Source: Clostridiales bacterium (lineage in GTDB: Bacteria; Bacillota; Clostridia; Lachnospirales; Lachnospiraceae). From it: a stretch of 33,266 nt of DNA. Positions 16,091 through 25,843 of the stretch are shown in pieces. The stretch lies in assembly GCA_012520645.1 (NCBI GenBank), contig JAAYNV010000022.1, forward strand, positions 1-33,266, in the 5' to 3' direction. The translations under genes were made by a program, and so were the position numbers. The notes under the pieces were generated by a model that saw only the letters and a program-made list of their open reading frames with translations, did no database searches and was not told the origin of the DNA. Position 1 is the first letter of the stretch. Each line of letters begins with the position of its first letter.

Positions 16091-16136
16091 ATAAAAATAC
16101 TGCCTATGGTCAAAAGTCCACAGGCAGTATTTTTAT
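16091..16136. terminator. Two-way terminator between thiT and the patatin gene
   Basis: ATAAAAATACTGCCT (16091-16105) pairs perfectly with AGGCAGTATTTTTAT (16122-16136). An inner TGG/CCA can extend the stem. The A5/T5 flanks give a T-run in both directions. The right arm includes the stop codon of the patatin gene. Confidence 0.85.
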
Positions 16137-17010
16137 AGCTCCAAAAATTTTTTCAGTTCTTCCAGTCTTTCCAATGCCATTTCCTTTCCGTGTTCATAGC
16201 ATTCGAACAGTTTCCTGACATTACATTCATTATTTGCCACTTTCATCTTTTTGGGGCGGATAACAAATACCCTCCCCTCCTGTTCCAGCTCCCGTATTTT
16301 AGAAAGTGCAGCATTATATTTCCCGGCTCTCTCTTCCATCGTTTTCACAAATGCCGGATACCCTGCATACACTTTTTTGATCGCCCGGGCATACAGTTCC
16401 TTCGTACTTTTGCGGTAGCCTTCTTCCCTGGTCAGTACCACAACAATCTTGTTCCATCCCTTTTGAAGCGCCCGCATGATCGGTATGGCATCCGCCATTC
16501 CTCCGTCCAGCATTGGCTGTCCGTCCACTTCCACGATCGGAGAGATAAGCGGCAGGGAATTGGCTGCCCTGCATACCTTCAGGAAATGCTCCTCATTCCG
16601 AAAGGTATTATAGTAAACCGTTTCTCCTGTATTACAGTTGACCGTGCTGATCTCAAAGGATCCTTCCGATTCAAAAAAACTCTGAAAATCAAATGGATGG
16701 ATCTGTCTTGGCATCCGGTCAAACAAAAGATCCATGTCAAACAATGCCCCCGTCCTTAAAAAAGTCCTAAATCCCATATACTTTTCTTTTTCCAGATACC
16801 GGATATTGCTTTCCACCACACGTCCCTTTTGCCCGGAAACATAATTCATACCGGCATAAGCCCCCGCGGAGACTGCCAGAACATTTGGTATCCGTATTCC
16901 CTCACCATGAAAAAATCCAATACACCTGCTGAGAAAATGCTTCGCATGGCTCCACCCTCTAACAATATTCCCGTATCTTCTCCTGATATCATCTGCTCCA
17001 TCTCTTTCAC
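16133..17010 (-). pseudogene. Patatin-like phospholipase, interrupted by a -1 frameshift
   Basis: A serine lipase-like acyl hydrolase of the bacterial patatin (YjjU-like) family, split over two frames. The first frame, starting at GTG 17010 (AAAGGA upstream; ATG 17001 also possible), encodes the oxyanion-hole motif LEGGAMR and reads into a stop. The second frame supplies VLAVSAGAYAG, with the GxSxG-type nucleophile, and the partner aspartate in MLDGGMAD. It continues to the stop at 16133. Adding one T to the minus-strand run of six (16915-16910) restores a continuous 292-residue protein with serine at about 48 and aspartate at about 169. It starts one base after the addA stop, so it is the last gene of the addBA operon. 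Either a homopolymer error or a real lesion. Confidence 0.85.
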
Positions 17011-17011
17011 T

Positions 17012-20000
17012 TTATTCCTTTCCGGTCAGACCTTCTCCTTCCTTTTCCCACAGACCGTCCGCAACAGTCCTCCTGCTGCAGATCACTTCCTGCTGCAGCG
17101 CAAAAGAATACAAAAGTGTCTCCTTTACCGCCTTTCCGGTAATCCTCTCCAATGCCTCCGCATAATATTCCAGCTGTACCTGATAACGTTTTAAAAGTTC
17201 CTGTCTGCTCTGGATGCGGTCTGTCTTATAATCCACTACAACAAGCTTTCCATCCTCTTCAAAGTAGGCATCAATAATCCCCTGCACCAGCACCATCTCC
17301 TGATCCGGAAAAGCCGGATTCAGTCTGGTTGCAGAAATCCCCAGTACAAACGGTCTCTCCCGATACAGTCTGCCCTCTTTTTCCGCCTGTATCATACGTC
17401 CTGCCAAACGGCTCTCAAAAAAAGCTGCAATCGTTCTGCTTCGGACGCTCTCCCGATACAGAGGACTGAGCCTCCCGGCTGCCTGCATCCTGTCCATCTG
17501 CTCCTCTGCCTGAGCCTCCCAGTCAGCTCTGGCAAGACCGCTCCATGCAGAAAACCGTAAAAGTTCCATCACTCTATGGTAGGCACTTCCCCTGTCCGTT
17601 CCACTGACCAGCTTTTCCTGCTGCATAAAACGAGGCAGATATGGCACAATTTCTTCCTGCTGTGATTTCTGATACAAGTCTGCCGCCCCCGCATAGAAAT
17701 CCTCATGTCCTACCTTTTTCAATTCTGATACGGTCGTCTTCGTATACAGTCCGCAAAGATCCTCGTGGGGATAGACAAAGGCAAACCGTTCCCGCAGTCT
17801 GTCTGTCATCTCCCGTTCCGCATAGTTTCCCCGTCTGCCCTCCTCAAAGAGAAGTCTTTGCTTTGACATGGATGTCCTTACTTCTCTTTTTAAATCTGAT
17901 AACATCAAATCCGCTTGCGACACAACTGTCACATCTATTACATCCTGTGTCTGCCTGACACATGGCAGGAGCAGGTCCAGATAATTCGATGCCGTCAGAA
18001 GGTCACTGTAGAACAAACCGTCTGCTCCACCCTTTTCTTCCAAAAGCTTCTCTGCATCCTCAACTGCAGCAGTCAGTATCATTTTTTCTTTCGCACGGGT
18101 CATGGCCACATACAGGACTCTAAGCTCCTCCCCCAGATTGTCCTTTTTCATTTTGGCGCTTAACACATTTTTACGAAACGTATTCTGTCTCAGCCGGTTC
18201 TGTAAATCCACATATTCAGCTCCCAGTCCAAGCTCCACATCCATAAGCAGCGTTTCTCTGGCATCCATCATATTAAAACGTTTGGACAGCCCGGCCACAA
18301 AACAGATTGGAAATTCCAGTCCCTTGCTCTTATGAATGCTCATAATACGCACAGTATCTGCATTTTCATCCAGCAGATTTGCCTCGCCGTAGTCAATCTG
18401 ATATCGCTCCATCTGTTCCATATAACGCAGAAAATGAAACAATCCGTAATAACTGGTCTTCTCAAAGTCCGCCGCCTTGGCAAGCAGCATTTCCAGATTG
18501 GCACGCCGCTGTTCTCCGCCCGGCATAGCTGCCGCCGCATAGAGATAGCCGCTGTCCGCCAAGATCGTACGAATCAGCCTGCCCACCGGTGTATAGGTGA
18601 CCATGCGCCGGTATTGATCCAGCCTGCTGCGGAAATTTTTCCACTTCTGTACCACAGCCTCCGGCCGCACAGCATCCATTTCTTCCCCTGTCTCTTTTTT
18701 CTCCTGCTTTTCTGACTCTTCCACAAAGTGCTCAAACATTTCATACAGGGTACATTCCGACACCGTATTTCCGACTGCCTTCACATAGGCCAGTTCTTCT
18801 TCCGTAAAGCCTCCGAACAGAGATTTTAACACACCAAACAACGGAATATCCTGTCTCGGATTATCAATCACCTTTAAAAAATTGAGCATTGTCTGTATTT
18901 CCGGTGATGCAAAATAACCGGTCTTAGAAGATGCGTAGGCCGGAATACCCGCCTCAGTCAATACCCGCACAAAGACATCATCCCAGCCGCTGTTGGTTCG
19001 AAGCAGAATGACCATATCACGATAAACTGCAGGGCGCAGTTCTCCACTCTCCTGATCCGTTACCAGGAAGTGACCGACCATCCTGCGAATCTGTGCGGCA
19101 ATCGTAAGCGCCTCCTGCTCTTTTGCATCCTTCGTTTTTGCATCCTGCGCCTCTTTCTCCGATGCCCTGTCATACAAAAGAAGTTCCGTCTGATACGGCG
19201 ACTTTTCCCCACTCTGCCTGCCATCTTTTTGTGCCTCCCCGCCTTCCGGGTAGGATGCCCCGGGATAAAGGGCTGCTGCCGCATCATAAGCTACTCCGCC
19301 GAGTTCTTTTCTCATAATATGTTCAAAAACATAATTCGCACTGTCAAGCACCTGCCTGCGGCTGCGGAAATTCCTTTTTAAATCGATCCGTATGCAGTCC
19401 GTTTCCGTTCCTGCCGCATATCTCTCATATTTATCCAGAAAGATCTCCGGTCGTGCCAGACGGAATTTATAAATGCTCTGTTTGACATCCCCTACCATAA
19501 AACGGTTAAAACGTCCCTGCACCTCTCCCGAAATACTTTCAAGCAGTGTCTCCTGTACCAGATTGGAATCCTGATACTCGTCGATCATGATTTCTTCAAA
19601 ATGTCTGCGGTACTCTGCCGCAGCCTCAGTCGGCTCATATCCGCCGTCCTTTCGGCTCACCAGAATATCCAGTGCAAAATGCTCCATATCCGCAAAATCT
19701 ATGATATTTTTTTCCCGCTTTTTCTGTGCAAAACGTTCCAAAAACAGAAGTGTCACATCAATCAAACTCTCTGTCATTTCCACCGTTTTGTGCATGTCAG
19801 AAAGCAGTTCTTCCGGTCTTTTGTAAAAATACCGCTCTTTGATTTCCTGCAGCAGATCCTTGACACGCTTGCGAAGCACCTTGACCTGTTCCCTTTTGGA
19901 TGCTTCCGCGCTCTCATCCTTTTTTCGGGACAGAACCGGAAAGCTGATTCTGCATACCTCTTCGTAAAAGCTCTGCATACCGCTCTGTGCCGCACGGATC

Positions 20001-20785
20001 AGTTTCTCCACCATAACGACATCTGCATCCAGCATTTCTCCATACATATAAGGTCCCGAAGGTTCTTCGCAGATTTGGATTGCCTTTCTTAAAATCCCTA
20101 GCGCATCCTCCAAAAGGAGCTGTATCTCTTCCCAGGCTCCTTTCATAAAACAGCTTTCTTCCAATTCTTCCAGGCTCTGCATCCGGTAGTCCGACTTTCG
20201 TTCCAAAAGCCACTCCTTTGGCCATGGCAGGCTCATGGCAAACTCATAGAGTTTTAACACCTGTTCCGCCAACGGCTTCTCACTGCCGCTCTTTCCAAAG
20301 GCTTCCACCAATCCGGAAAATGCCTCTCCCTTTTGCGCAAAACATTCCTCAAACAGTTCTGTAATCGTATCCTGCTTAAGCAGACGCATTTCCCCTTCGT
20401 CTCCGACCCGGAACGCCGGATCCAGACCGATATCATTGAAATTGTTACGTACTACAAACAGGCAGAAGCTGTCGATCGTCGTAATCTGGGCATTGTGCAG
20501 CAATGCCGACTGCCTTTGCAGATGTTCGTTTTCCGGATCCTCATAGAGTCTCTCCTCGATCGCCAGACCGATTCTCTCCCGCATTTGGGCTGCCGCCGCT
20601 GAGGTGAAGGTCACGATAAGCAGTCTGTCAATATCCACCGGATGTTCCCTGTCCGTGATTTTCTGTATAATACGTTCCACTAACACCGCAGTCTTTCCGG
20701 AGCCGGCAGCCGCGGATACCAGTATATTTTTTCCCCGGGTATCAATGACCCTCTGCTGTTCCGGTGTGAACTTCATCGCCGCCAT
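17012..20785 (-). CDS. addA: ATP-dependent helicase/nuclease subunit A (AddA)
   Basis: AddA is the UvrD-like 3'-5' helicase and nuclease subunit of AddAB. AddAB resects double-strand breaks and, in the cell, loads RecA and degrades foreign linear DNA. The 1257-residue product has Walker A AAAGSGKT at 25-32, helicase motif II in IDEYQDSN near residue 400, KQSIYKFRLA, the motif V region MSIHKSKGLEFPICF and motif VI LRVLYVAMTRAKEK. The C-terminal RecB-type nuclease site is VVVDYKTDR. AGGAGAAGGAAACG precedes ATG 20785. That start lies 44 bases inside the addB end, so the subunits are translationally linked. Confidence 0.97.
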   Translation of the reverse strand: MAAMKFTPEQQRVIDTRGKNILVSAAAGSGKTAVLVERIIQKITDREHPVDIDRLLIVTFTSAAAAQMRERIGLAIEERLYEDPENEHLQRQSALLHNAQITTIDSFCLFVVRNNFNDIGLDPAFRVGDEGEMRLLKQDTITELFEECFAQKGEAFSGLVEAFGKSGSEKPLAEQVLKLYEFAMSLPWPKEWLLERKSDYRMQSLEELEESCFMKGAWEEIQLLLEDALGILRKAIQICEEPSGPYMYGEMLDADVVMVEKLIRAAQSGMQSFYEEVCRISFPVLSRKKDESAEASKREQVKVLRKRVKDLLQEIKERYFYKRPEELLSDMHKTVEMTESLIDVTLLFLERFAQKKREKNIIDFADMEHFALDILVSRKDGGYEPTEAAAEYRRHFEEIMIDEYQDSNLVQETLLESISGEVQGRFNRFMVGDVKQSIYKFRLARPEIFLDKYERYAAGTETDCIRIDLKRNFRSRRQVLDSANYVFEHIMRKELGGVAYDAAAALYPGASYPEGGEAQKDGRQSGEKSPYQTELLLYDRASEKEAQDAKTKDAKEQEALTIAAQIRRMVGHFLVTDQESGELRPAVYRDMVILLRTNSGWDDVFVRVLTEAGIPAYASSKTGYFASPEIQTMLNFLKVIDNPRQDIPLFGVLKSLFGGFTEEELAYVKAVGNTVSECTLYEMFEHFVEESEKQEKKETGEEMDAVRPEAVVQKWKNFRSRLDQYRRMVTYTPVGRLIRTILADSGYLYAAAAMPGGEQRRANLEMLLAKAADFEKTSYYGLFHFLRYMEQMERYQIDYGEANLLDENADTVRIMSIHKSKGLEFPICFVAGLSKRFNMMDARETLLMDVELGLGAEYVDLQNRLRQNTFRKNVLSAKMKKDNLGEELRVLYVAMTRAKEKMILTAAVEDAEKLLEEKGGADGLFYSDLLTASNYLDLLLPCVRQTQDVIDVTVVSQADLMLSDLKREVRTSMSKQRLLFEEGRRGNYAEREMTDRLRERFAFVYPHEDLCGLYTKTTVSELKKVGHEDFYAGAADLYQKSQQEEIVPYLPRFMQQEKLVSGTDRGSAYHRVMELLRFSAWSGLARADWEAQAEEQMDRMQAAGRLSPLYRESVRSRTIAAFFESRLAGRMIQAEKEGRLYRERPFVLGISATRLNPAFPDQEMVLVQGIIDAYFEEDGKLVVVDYKTDRIQSRQELLKRYQVQLEYYAEALERITGKAVKETLLYSFALQQEVICSRRTVADGLWEKEGEGLTGKE

Positions 20786-23700
20786 CGTTTCCTTCTCCTT
20801 TTCCCATAATCTCCGTCATGGCTTCTTCCTGACTGACGTTAAGCTGCCTCATCGCATACCCCTCGATCCTGCTGTCAAAACCGCACACGGTACGGTATGC
20901 ACAATACGTACAGGCGCTTGTCTGTCCCTTTTCATAAGGATTCACGCGTACATCTCCGCCTATAATCGACCGTCCGAGTTCTCCGATCTTCTGGCTGACA
21001 AAATCCGAAAGTCGATGGAACTGCTCCGTCCCTGCCACACTGGAACGTGCGCTCAGGCTGCCGTCCTTTTTACGTTCTGCCGGAATGACATCGGATTTTC
21101 CCGAAAACTCCTTATCCAACAGATCCAAGGTATCTCCGTCACTGTTGACCACTCCGGTCATGCTCAATTCCTTACGCAGTCTTGCCTGAATCTCCTCCAC
21201 AGAAGGAGTCTCTCCCTCTCCCCGGATCATCGGATCGGATACATGATAATACAACACCGCTGCCGGAATAATTTCCTTTCCCGGATGCTTCCGCTTCATA
21301 ACCCCTTCTGCCGCATTCAGATAAACTACTAACTGCAGCTGCAATCCGTAATATAACGATACAATATCAAAGTTCTTACTGCCGGATTTGTAATCGATGA
21401 CCTTAACATATACCTTATCCTCCGTCTCATAGGTATCAATCCGGTCAATCCTGCCACGAAGCCGCATCTTCTCCTTTTCTCCGAGCGCTATCTGAACCGC
21501 CTCCAGATCCTCCACCGTCGAAAACGACACCTCAAACTCCCTGGGAGAAAAGGCACCCTTTTTCAACTGATACTGCAGGCTTTCCACGGTACGGTTCAAA
21601 ATCCGCCTCATTCTGGCAATCATATACTCATTGCGTGCCGACGAAAAAAGAATCGTCTCTCCATACTGGGCCGCATAGGCAGATAACGCATCCGATACCA
21701 TCTCCTCTGCCTCTTCCTTACTGAAATCAAACCAGCTTAAGTTTCTTTTTGCCAGTTCATCCGCAAATTTTTCCAGTACACCATGAAATATATTTCCCAT
21801 ATCCACATCCTCAAAGGAATATTCCTCTCTTTCCTTTAAGGTCATACCGTATTTCAGGAAATGGGCATAAGCACAGGCTGCAAACTGCTCCAATCGACTG
21901 ACACTTCCGGTCAATACCCTGCCATAGAGAAGCGTTGCAATCTCTTCCGACAGTTTTCCGCCTTCGTAAGCGGAAAATGCCCGGTCTGTTACAAGCAAAA
22001 GCAGTCTGCTAAAAGCCTCTTTCTTCTCATCCCTTCTCTCATCCTTCTTTTCTGTTTCTTCCAGTCCATACTCCCGCTCATAGGCACGATACAGTGCAAA
22101 GAACTTCTCTTTCTGTTCAGGCTCTATACGGTCCGCAGCAAACTGACGCAGAGAATCTGCCAAAAACATCAGACCATCCTGCGGTGTCTCCAGATTTTCC
22201 ATTGACACATCTGTCACTACACTTTCCACCCTGATTTTTGGAAAAAGCTTGTGCATCACACCAATCAGATAGGACGGTTTTCTCGCCTTTCCATCGCTCG
22301 TGCTACGGGTATACGAAAGTGTCAGTCTGCCCGACGTTTTTGTCATATTCATATACAAATACAGCCTTTGAATATACATCTTCTGACGCGGAGTCGGAGA
22401 AAGCTCATATTCCGACTGTGAAAGGAACTCTCTGTCGATATCCGAAATAATTCCGCCGCCCGTACTGCCCGCCGGAATATTCCCATCATTAACGCCAAGC
22501 AAAAAGAGTGCCTTGACCTGACGCAGTCTGGTACGTTCCATATCACCTGCAACCACTTTATCCACATTCTGCGGAATAATGCCGACTTCTATCTCCGAAA
22601 ATCCGGCATCCAAAATATCCGCAAATTCTTCTCTTCCCATCTTTTCATCCGCCAGAAGTTCCTCGATCTGATCGAGCAGTTCCATTACCAGCCTGTAGAT
22701 CTGCGCATATTCCCGCTCCCGCTCTGCATCCTTCAAAACTGCAAAAGAATGGGCAGACTGCATACACTTTTTCTGGGCTTCATTCTGCACAAGAAACTCA
22801 TATAATGCACGCACATGCCCTCCTGCGGTCTGCTGCTTTTCCATAAGCGGAGCAAGTTCCTGTACGATTTTCTCACGAAGGACATTTACATATTCCAGAT
22901 CCTCAGCCTGTCCAAACTGTCTGCTGCGTCTGGTAAACAGATTCGTCCAAGCTTTTTTTCCACGGATGCCTGTCGCTAACACATAATTTTCCAGGATATC
23001 CGTTTCCTCGGATGTAAGCCCGGAAAACCCGCTCCTCAAAAAGTGAAACATGGATTCATACGTAAAATTTTTCTGTACCACAAGCAATGCCGACCGGATA
23101 TATTCAATCATGGGATTTAGTAAAATTCCATGCGTCTTATCAATAAATACCGGAATATCAAATTTAGCAAACTCTTCCTCGATATCAGCATCATAGCTTC
23201 CAAGATCTCCGGCAATTACTGCAATGTCCCGGTAGCAGTAATTCTCCTCGCGTACCAGACGCCGAATCGCCAATGCCGTATACCGCACCTCCGCTTTAGG
23301 ATTGGCTGCTTCTGCAATACAGAGATTTCCACATTCCCTTCCATAAGGCACGACCGGATAGCGGAAAATCCGTTTCTCCAGATGAGACAGCTCCGGATTA
23401 CCTGCAAAGCGCGACACCTCCCCGCCTTTTAAAAAGACATCTCTGCCACGTCCCGCACTGACATTCTCTGCAAGCTTTTCCAATGATGCCACGGTCTTTT
23501 TACTCAGATAAAACAGCTTCTGTTCTCCGTCCTGTACAAACGGATCTTCCCCCTCACCCAGAATCACGGTTACGACCACTTCTTTACATAAGCGGAGCAG
23601 CTCCTCTATGACCTGATTCTGCACCGGCGTAAAACCGGTAAAACCATCAAAGATGATCACACTGTCCCGGATAAGCTGTGACTCCGACAGCTTTCTGTTC

Positions 23701-24251
23701 AACAGTCCCAACGTCTCCTCCGTAGTCACATAACGGTTTTTGATATATTCCATAAAACTGCGGTATAAAAGTTCCAAATCCCGCAGCTTATAAAACAATG
23801 CTCCCCTGCTCTTTGCAAATGCCTTAAGCTCCGATAATCCATCCGGCGTAATGCTATACTGCATAAACTCCGAAATGGCAGATTTAACCTCGTGTATATA
23901 CCCTAACTTTTTTAGATTTTTGCCGATAACAGGAAGTTTTTCTTCCAGATTCTGTGCTACCTTCCGAAGTACCAGACTTTTTCCCGTATCATCCAGAACC
24001 GGAGTCGTATAGCCGCCTGTCTCCTCAAAAATCCGGTGAGAAAGCCGTCCAAAGCTCAACACATCAATATTCATGATTCCATTTCTGGGGTGCATTTCCA
24101 CAATGTCCTTCTGGGTCTGCATCGTAAACTGATCCGGCACGATCAGCAGAAAATTCCGCTCCGGTTCTTTGATGGAACGTTCTATGATTTCCTGATACAG
24201 TGCATGGCTTTTTCCGGCACCGGAGGGTCCAAAATAAAAACGCAGGCTCAC
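20742..24251 (-). CDS. addB: ATP-dependent helicase/nuclease subunit B (AddB)
   Basis: AddB is the partner that carries the second nuclease domain, an Fe-S cluster and an inactive helicase-like core used for Chi recognition. The 1169-residue product starts with SLRFYFGPSGAGKS, which keeps a Walker A loop. The C-terminal half has FAACAYAHFLKYG, the first Fe-S cysteine, and KVIDYKSGSKNFD, the nuclease site. Near the end CTYCAYRTVCGFD supplies three more cluster cysteines. I chose GTG 24251 because AAAGGAAG precedes it and family members begin at SLRF; the upstream extension to 24287 has no support. It heads the addB-addA-patatin operon. Confidence 0.96.
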   Translation of the reverse strand: MSLRFYFGPSGAGKSHALYQEIIERSIKEPERNFLLIVPDQFTMQTQKDIVEMHPRNGIMNIDVLSFGRLSHRIFEETGGYTTPVLDDTGKSLVLRKVAQNLEEKLPVIGKNLKKLGYIHEVKSAISEFMQYSITPDGLSELKAFAKSRGALFYKLRDLELLYRSFMEYIKNRYVTTEETLGLLNRKLSESQLIRDSVIIFDGFTGFTPVQNQVIEELLRLCKEVVVTVILGEGEDPFVQDGEQKLFYLSKKTVASLEKLAENVSAGRGRDVFLKGGEVSRFAGNPELSHLEKRIFRYPVVPYGRECGNLCIAEAANPKAEVRYTALAIRRLVREENYCYRDIAVIAGDLGSYDADIEEEFAKFDIPVFIDKTHGILLNPMIEYIRSALLVVQKNFTYESMFHFLRSGFSGLTSEETDILENYVLATGIRGKKAWTNLFTRRSRQFGQAEDLEYVNVLREKIVQELAPLMEKQQTAGGHVRALYEFLVQNEAQKKCMQSAHSFAVLKDAEREREYAQIYRLVMELLDQIEELLADEKMGREEFADILDAGFSEIEVGIIPQNVDKVVAGDMERTRLRQVKALFLLGVNDGNIPAGSTGGGIISDIDREFLSQSEYELSPTPRQKMYIQRLYLYMNMTKTSGRLTLSYTRSTSDGKARKPSYLIGVMHKLFPKIRVESVVTDVSMENLETPQDGLMFLADSLRQFAADRIEPEQKEKFFALYRAYEREYGLEETEKKDERRDEKKEAFSRLLLLVTDRAFSAYEGGKLSEEIATLLYGRVLTGSVSRLEQFAACAYAHFLKYGMTLKEREEYSFEDVDMGNIFHGVLEKFADELAKRNLSWFDFSKEEAEEMVSDALSAYAAQYGETILFSSARNEYMIARMRRILNRTVESLQYQLKKGAFSPREFEVSFSTVEDLEAVQIALGEKEKMRLRGRIDRIDTYETEDKVYVKVIDYKSGSKNFDIVSLYYGLQLQLVVYLNAAEGVMKRKHPGKEIIPAAVLYYHVSDPMIRGEGETPSVEEIQARLRKELSMTGVVNSDGDTLDLLDKEFSGKSDVIPAERKKDGSLSARSSVAGTEQFHRLSDFVSQKIGELGRSIIGGDVRVNPYEKGQTSACTYCAYRTVCGFDSRIEGYAMRQLNVSQEEAMTEIMGKGEGNDGGDEVHTGTAEGH

Positions 24252-24331
24252 TTTTGTACTTCCTTTCCTTTGGATATATATCCACATTCTGCTTCACATT
24301 TTCATGATCCGCTTGAATCAACCTATGAAAC

Positions 24332-24361
24332 AGTATAGCATGAAACCGCAGTTCTTACCAA
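24332..24361 (-). promoter_or_regulatory. Probable addBA promoter
   Basis: On the minus strand, TATACT (24337-24332) is a good -10. TTGGTA (24361-24356) lies 18 bases upstream and matches four of six -35 bases. No LexA-like box is seen near it. Confidence 0.45.
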
Positions 24362-24429
24362 ATCTTATTATAAAATCAGGTAAGTATAAACACTGGTTTT
24401 TCAATATTCCATTTCTTTCTAAAATAGTT

Positions 24430-24445
24430 TATAATATTCTATAAT
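24430..24445 (+). promoter_or_regulatory. Possible -10 elements of the araM-like operon
   Basis: Two perfect TATAAT hexamers (24430-24435 and 24440-24445) lie 25-40 bases before the start at 24470. Neither has a convincing -35, and the stretch is AT-rich. Confidence 0.35.
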
Positions 24446-24469
24446 TTTTTAAAAATTAGGAGGTATCCC

Positions 24470-25843
24470 ATGTCCACATCCTTTTCCGATTATCTGAATC
24501 ATGAAATTCACTGTTCCTGCGGCAGAACACACTTATGCGATATCGACGACATTCTTATTGAAGATGGTGCTCTTGCAAGAGTTCCTGCACTGATTCAAAA
24601 GGGAGGCTATACCGATATCTGCTTGGTAGAAGATTCTAATACAGCAAAAGCAGCAGGAAATGCGTTGAAGGAAATCCTGCAAAATGCCGGCATTATTTTT
24701 CATACCGTTACTTTGCATGCCGAAGGACTGCTACCGGACGAATACGGTATCGGAGCGGTTTTGACCCGGGTACCTGCAGACTGTAAGCTGCTCCTTGCTG
24801 TCGGCAGCGGTACGATTAATGATCTCTGCCGCTTTGTCAGCTATAAAATGAACATCGAATACTTCATCATTGGTACAGCACCCTCCATGGACGGTTTTAC
24901 CTCCAATGTGGCTGCCATGATCACAGATCATACCAAAACAACCTACGAGACACACAGACCAAAAGCTGTCATAGGCGACCTTTCCGTACTGGCTGATGCT
25001 CCCATGGATTTAATTGCAGCGGGTGTCGGGGATGTAATCGGAAAATATGTCTGCCTGGCCGACTGGAAAGCTGCACATCTTATCACCGGTGAATACTTTT
25101 GTTCCAATGTGGAAACTCTGGTACATAAATCAATCCAAAAAGTGAGTGACGCTGTTCCCAAAATTGGCTCCCGTGACAAATCTGCCATCGCAGGTCTGAT
25201 GGAAGGGCTTGTTCTTTCCGGTATTGCCATGAGCTATATCGGTAATTCCCGCCCCGCCTCCGGCAGCGAACACCATCTTTCCCACTATTGGGAAATGATG
25301 TTTTTACAGCACGGCGATCATGGTGCATGGCATGGTATAAAAGTCGGTGTTGGAACGGTCATCGCCTTAAAACTTTATAAATTATTAGCACAGGCAGAAC
25401 TTGATTTTTCTGCTCTTTCTGCCTATACTTTTGAGGAAGCGTCATGGACGGATTCCGTTTTCTCCGCATACGGCACTGCTGCACCTGTAGTCCTCTCTCT
25501 GGAAAAAAAGGTACGTAAAAACAGTACGAATGAAGTTTTAACCCGCCTTCAGGCACTGGAAACACATTTACCCAAAATCCGACAGATTGCAGAAGCGCTG
25601 CCGGAGCCGGAGACTATCCGTGATATGCTGAAACATTTAGGGGCACCTTACGAACCATGGCAGCTTGGTGTAGATGATCAGATGTTTCAAAACAGCATAC
25701 TTTTTGCAAAGGACCTGCGCAACCGCTATGGTCTGCTTCAAATACTATATGATACGCAGCTGAACCATTCATTTGCAGATGCCATCAGAAAGGAAATTTA
25801 TGTTAATGAATACTCTGTCACAAAAGAAACTGTTCCTGTTTGA
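24470..25843 (+). CDS. sn-Glycerol-1-phosphate dehydrogenase, AraM/EgsA family
   Basis: An iron-dependent-alcohol-dehydrogenase-like enzyme of the AraM/EgsA family. The family reduces dihydroxyacetone phosphate to sn-glycerol-1-phosphate with NAD(P)H. The 457-residue product has the nucleotide-binding GSGTINDLCRF (112-122) and GTAPSMDGFTSNVA. Metal-ligand regions are GVGDVIGKY (D188), SGSEHHLSHYWE (H268/H269) and HGDHGAWHGIKVG. It is longer than archaeal enzymes of about 350 residues, and similar to B. subtilis AraM plus a C-terminal extension. AGGAGGT precedes the ATG. A HAD-IIA phosphatase gene overlaps its end, as in the B. subtilis araL-araM neighbourhood, but no arabinose gene is present. 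The activity is inferred from family only. Confidence 0.88.
   Translation: MSTSFSDYLNHEIHCSCGRTHLCDIDDILIEDGALARVPALIQKGGYTDICLVEDSNTAKAAGNALKEILQNAGIIFHTVTLHAEGLLPDEYGIGAVLTRVPADCKLLLAVGSGTINDLCRFVSYKMNIEYFIIGTAPSMDGFTSNVAAMITDHTKTTYETHRPKAVIGDLSVLADAPMDLIAAGVGDVIGKYVCLADWKAAHLITGEYFCSNVETLVHKSIQKVSDAVPKIGSRDKSAIAGLMEGLVLSGIAMSYIGNSRPASGSEHHLSHYWEMMFLQHGDHGAWHGIKVGVGTVIALKLYKLLAQAELDFSALSAYTFEEASWTDSVFSAYGTAAPVVLSLEKKVRKNSTNEVLTRLQALETHLPKIRQIAEALPEPETIRDMLKHLGAPYEPWQLGVDDQMFQNSILFAKDLRNRYGLLQILYDTQLNHSFADAIRKEIYVNEYSVTKETVPV

Noticed and set aside
16133-24251. A dedicated anti-phage system built of AddAB plus patatin
   Set aside because: No nucleotide-cyclase or other sensor gene is present, and all three proteins have housekeeping explanations.
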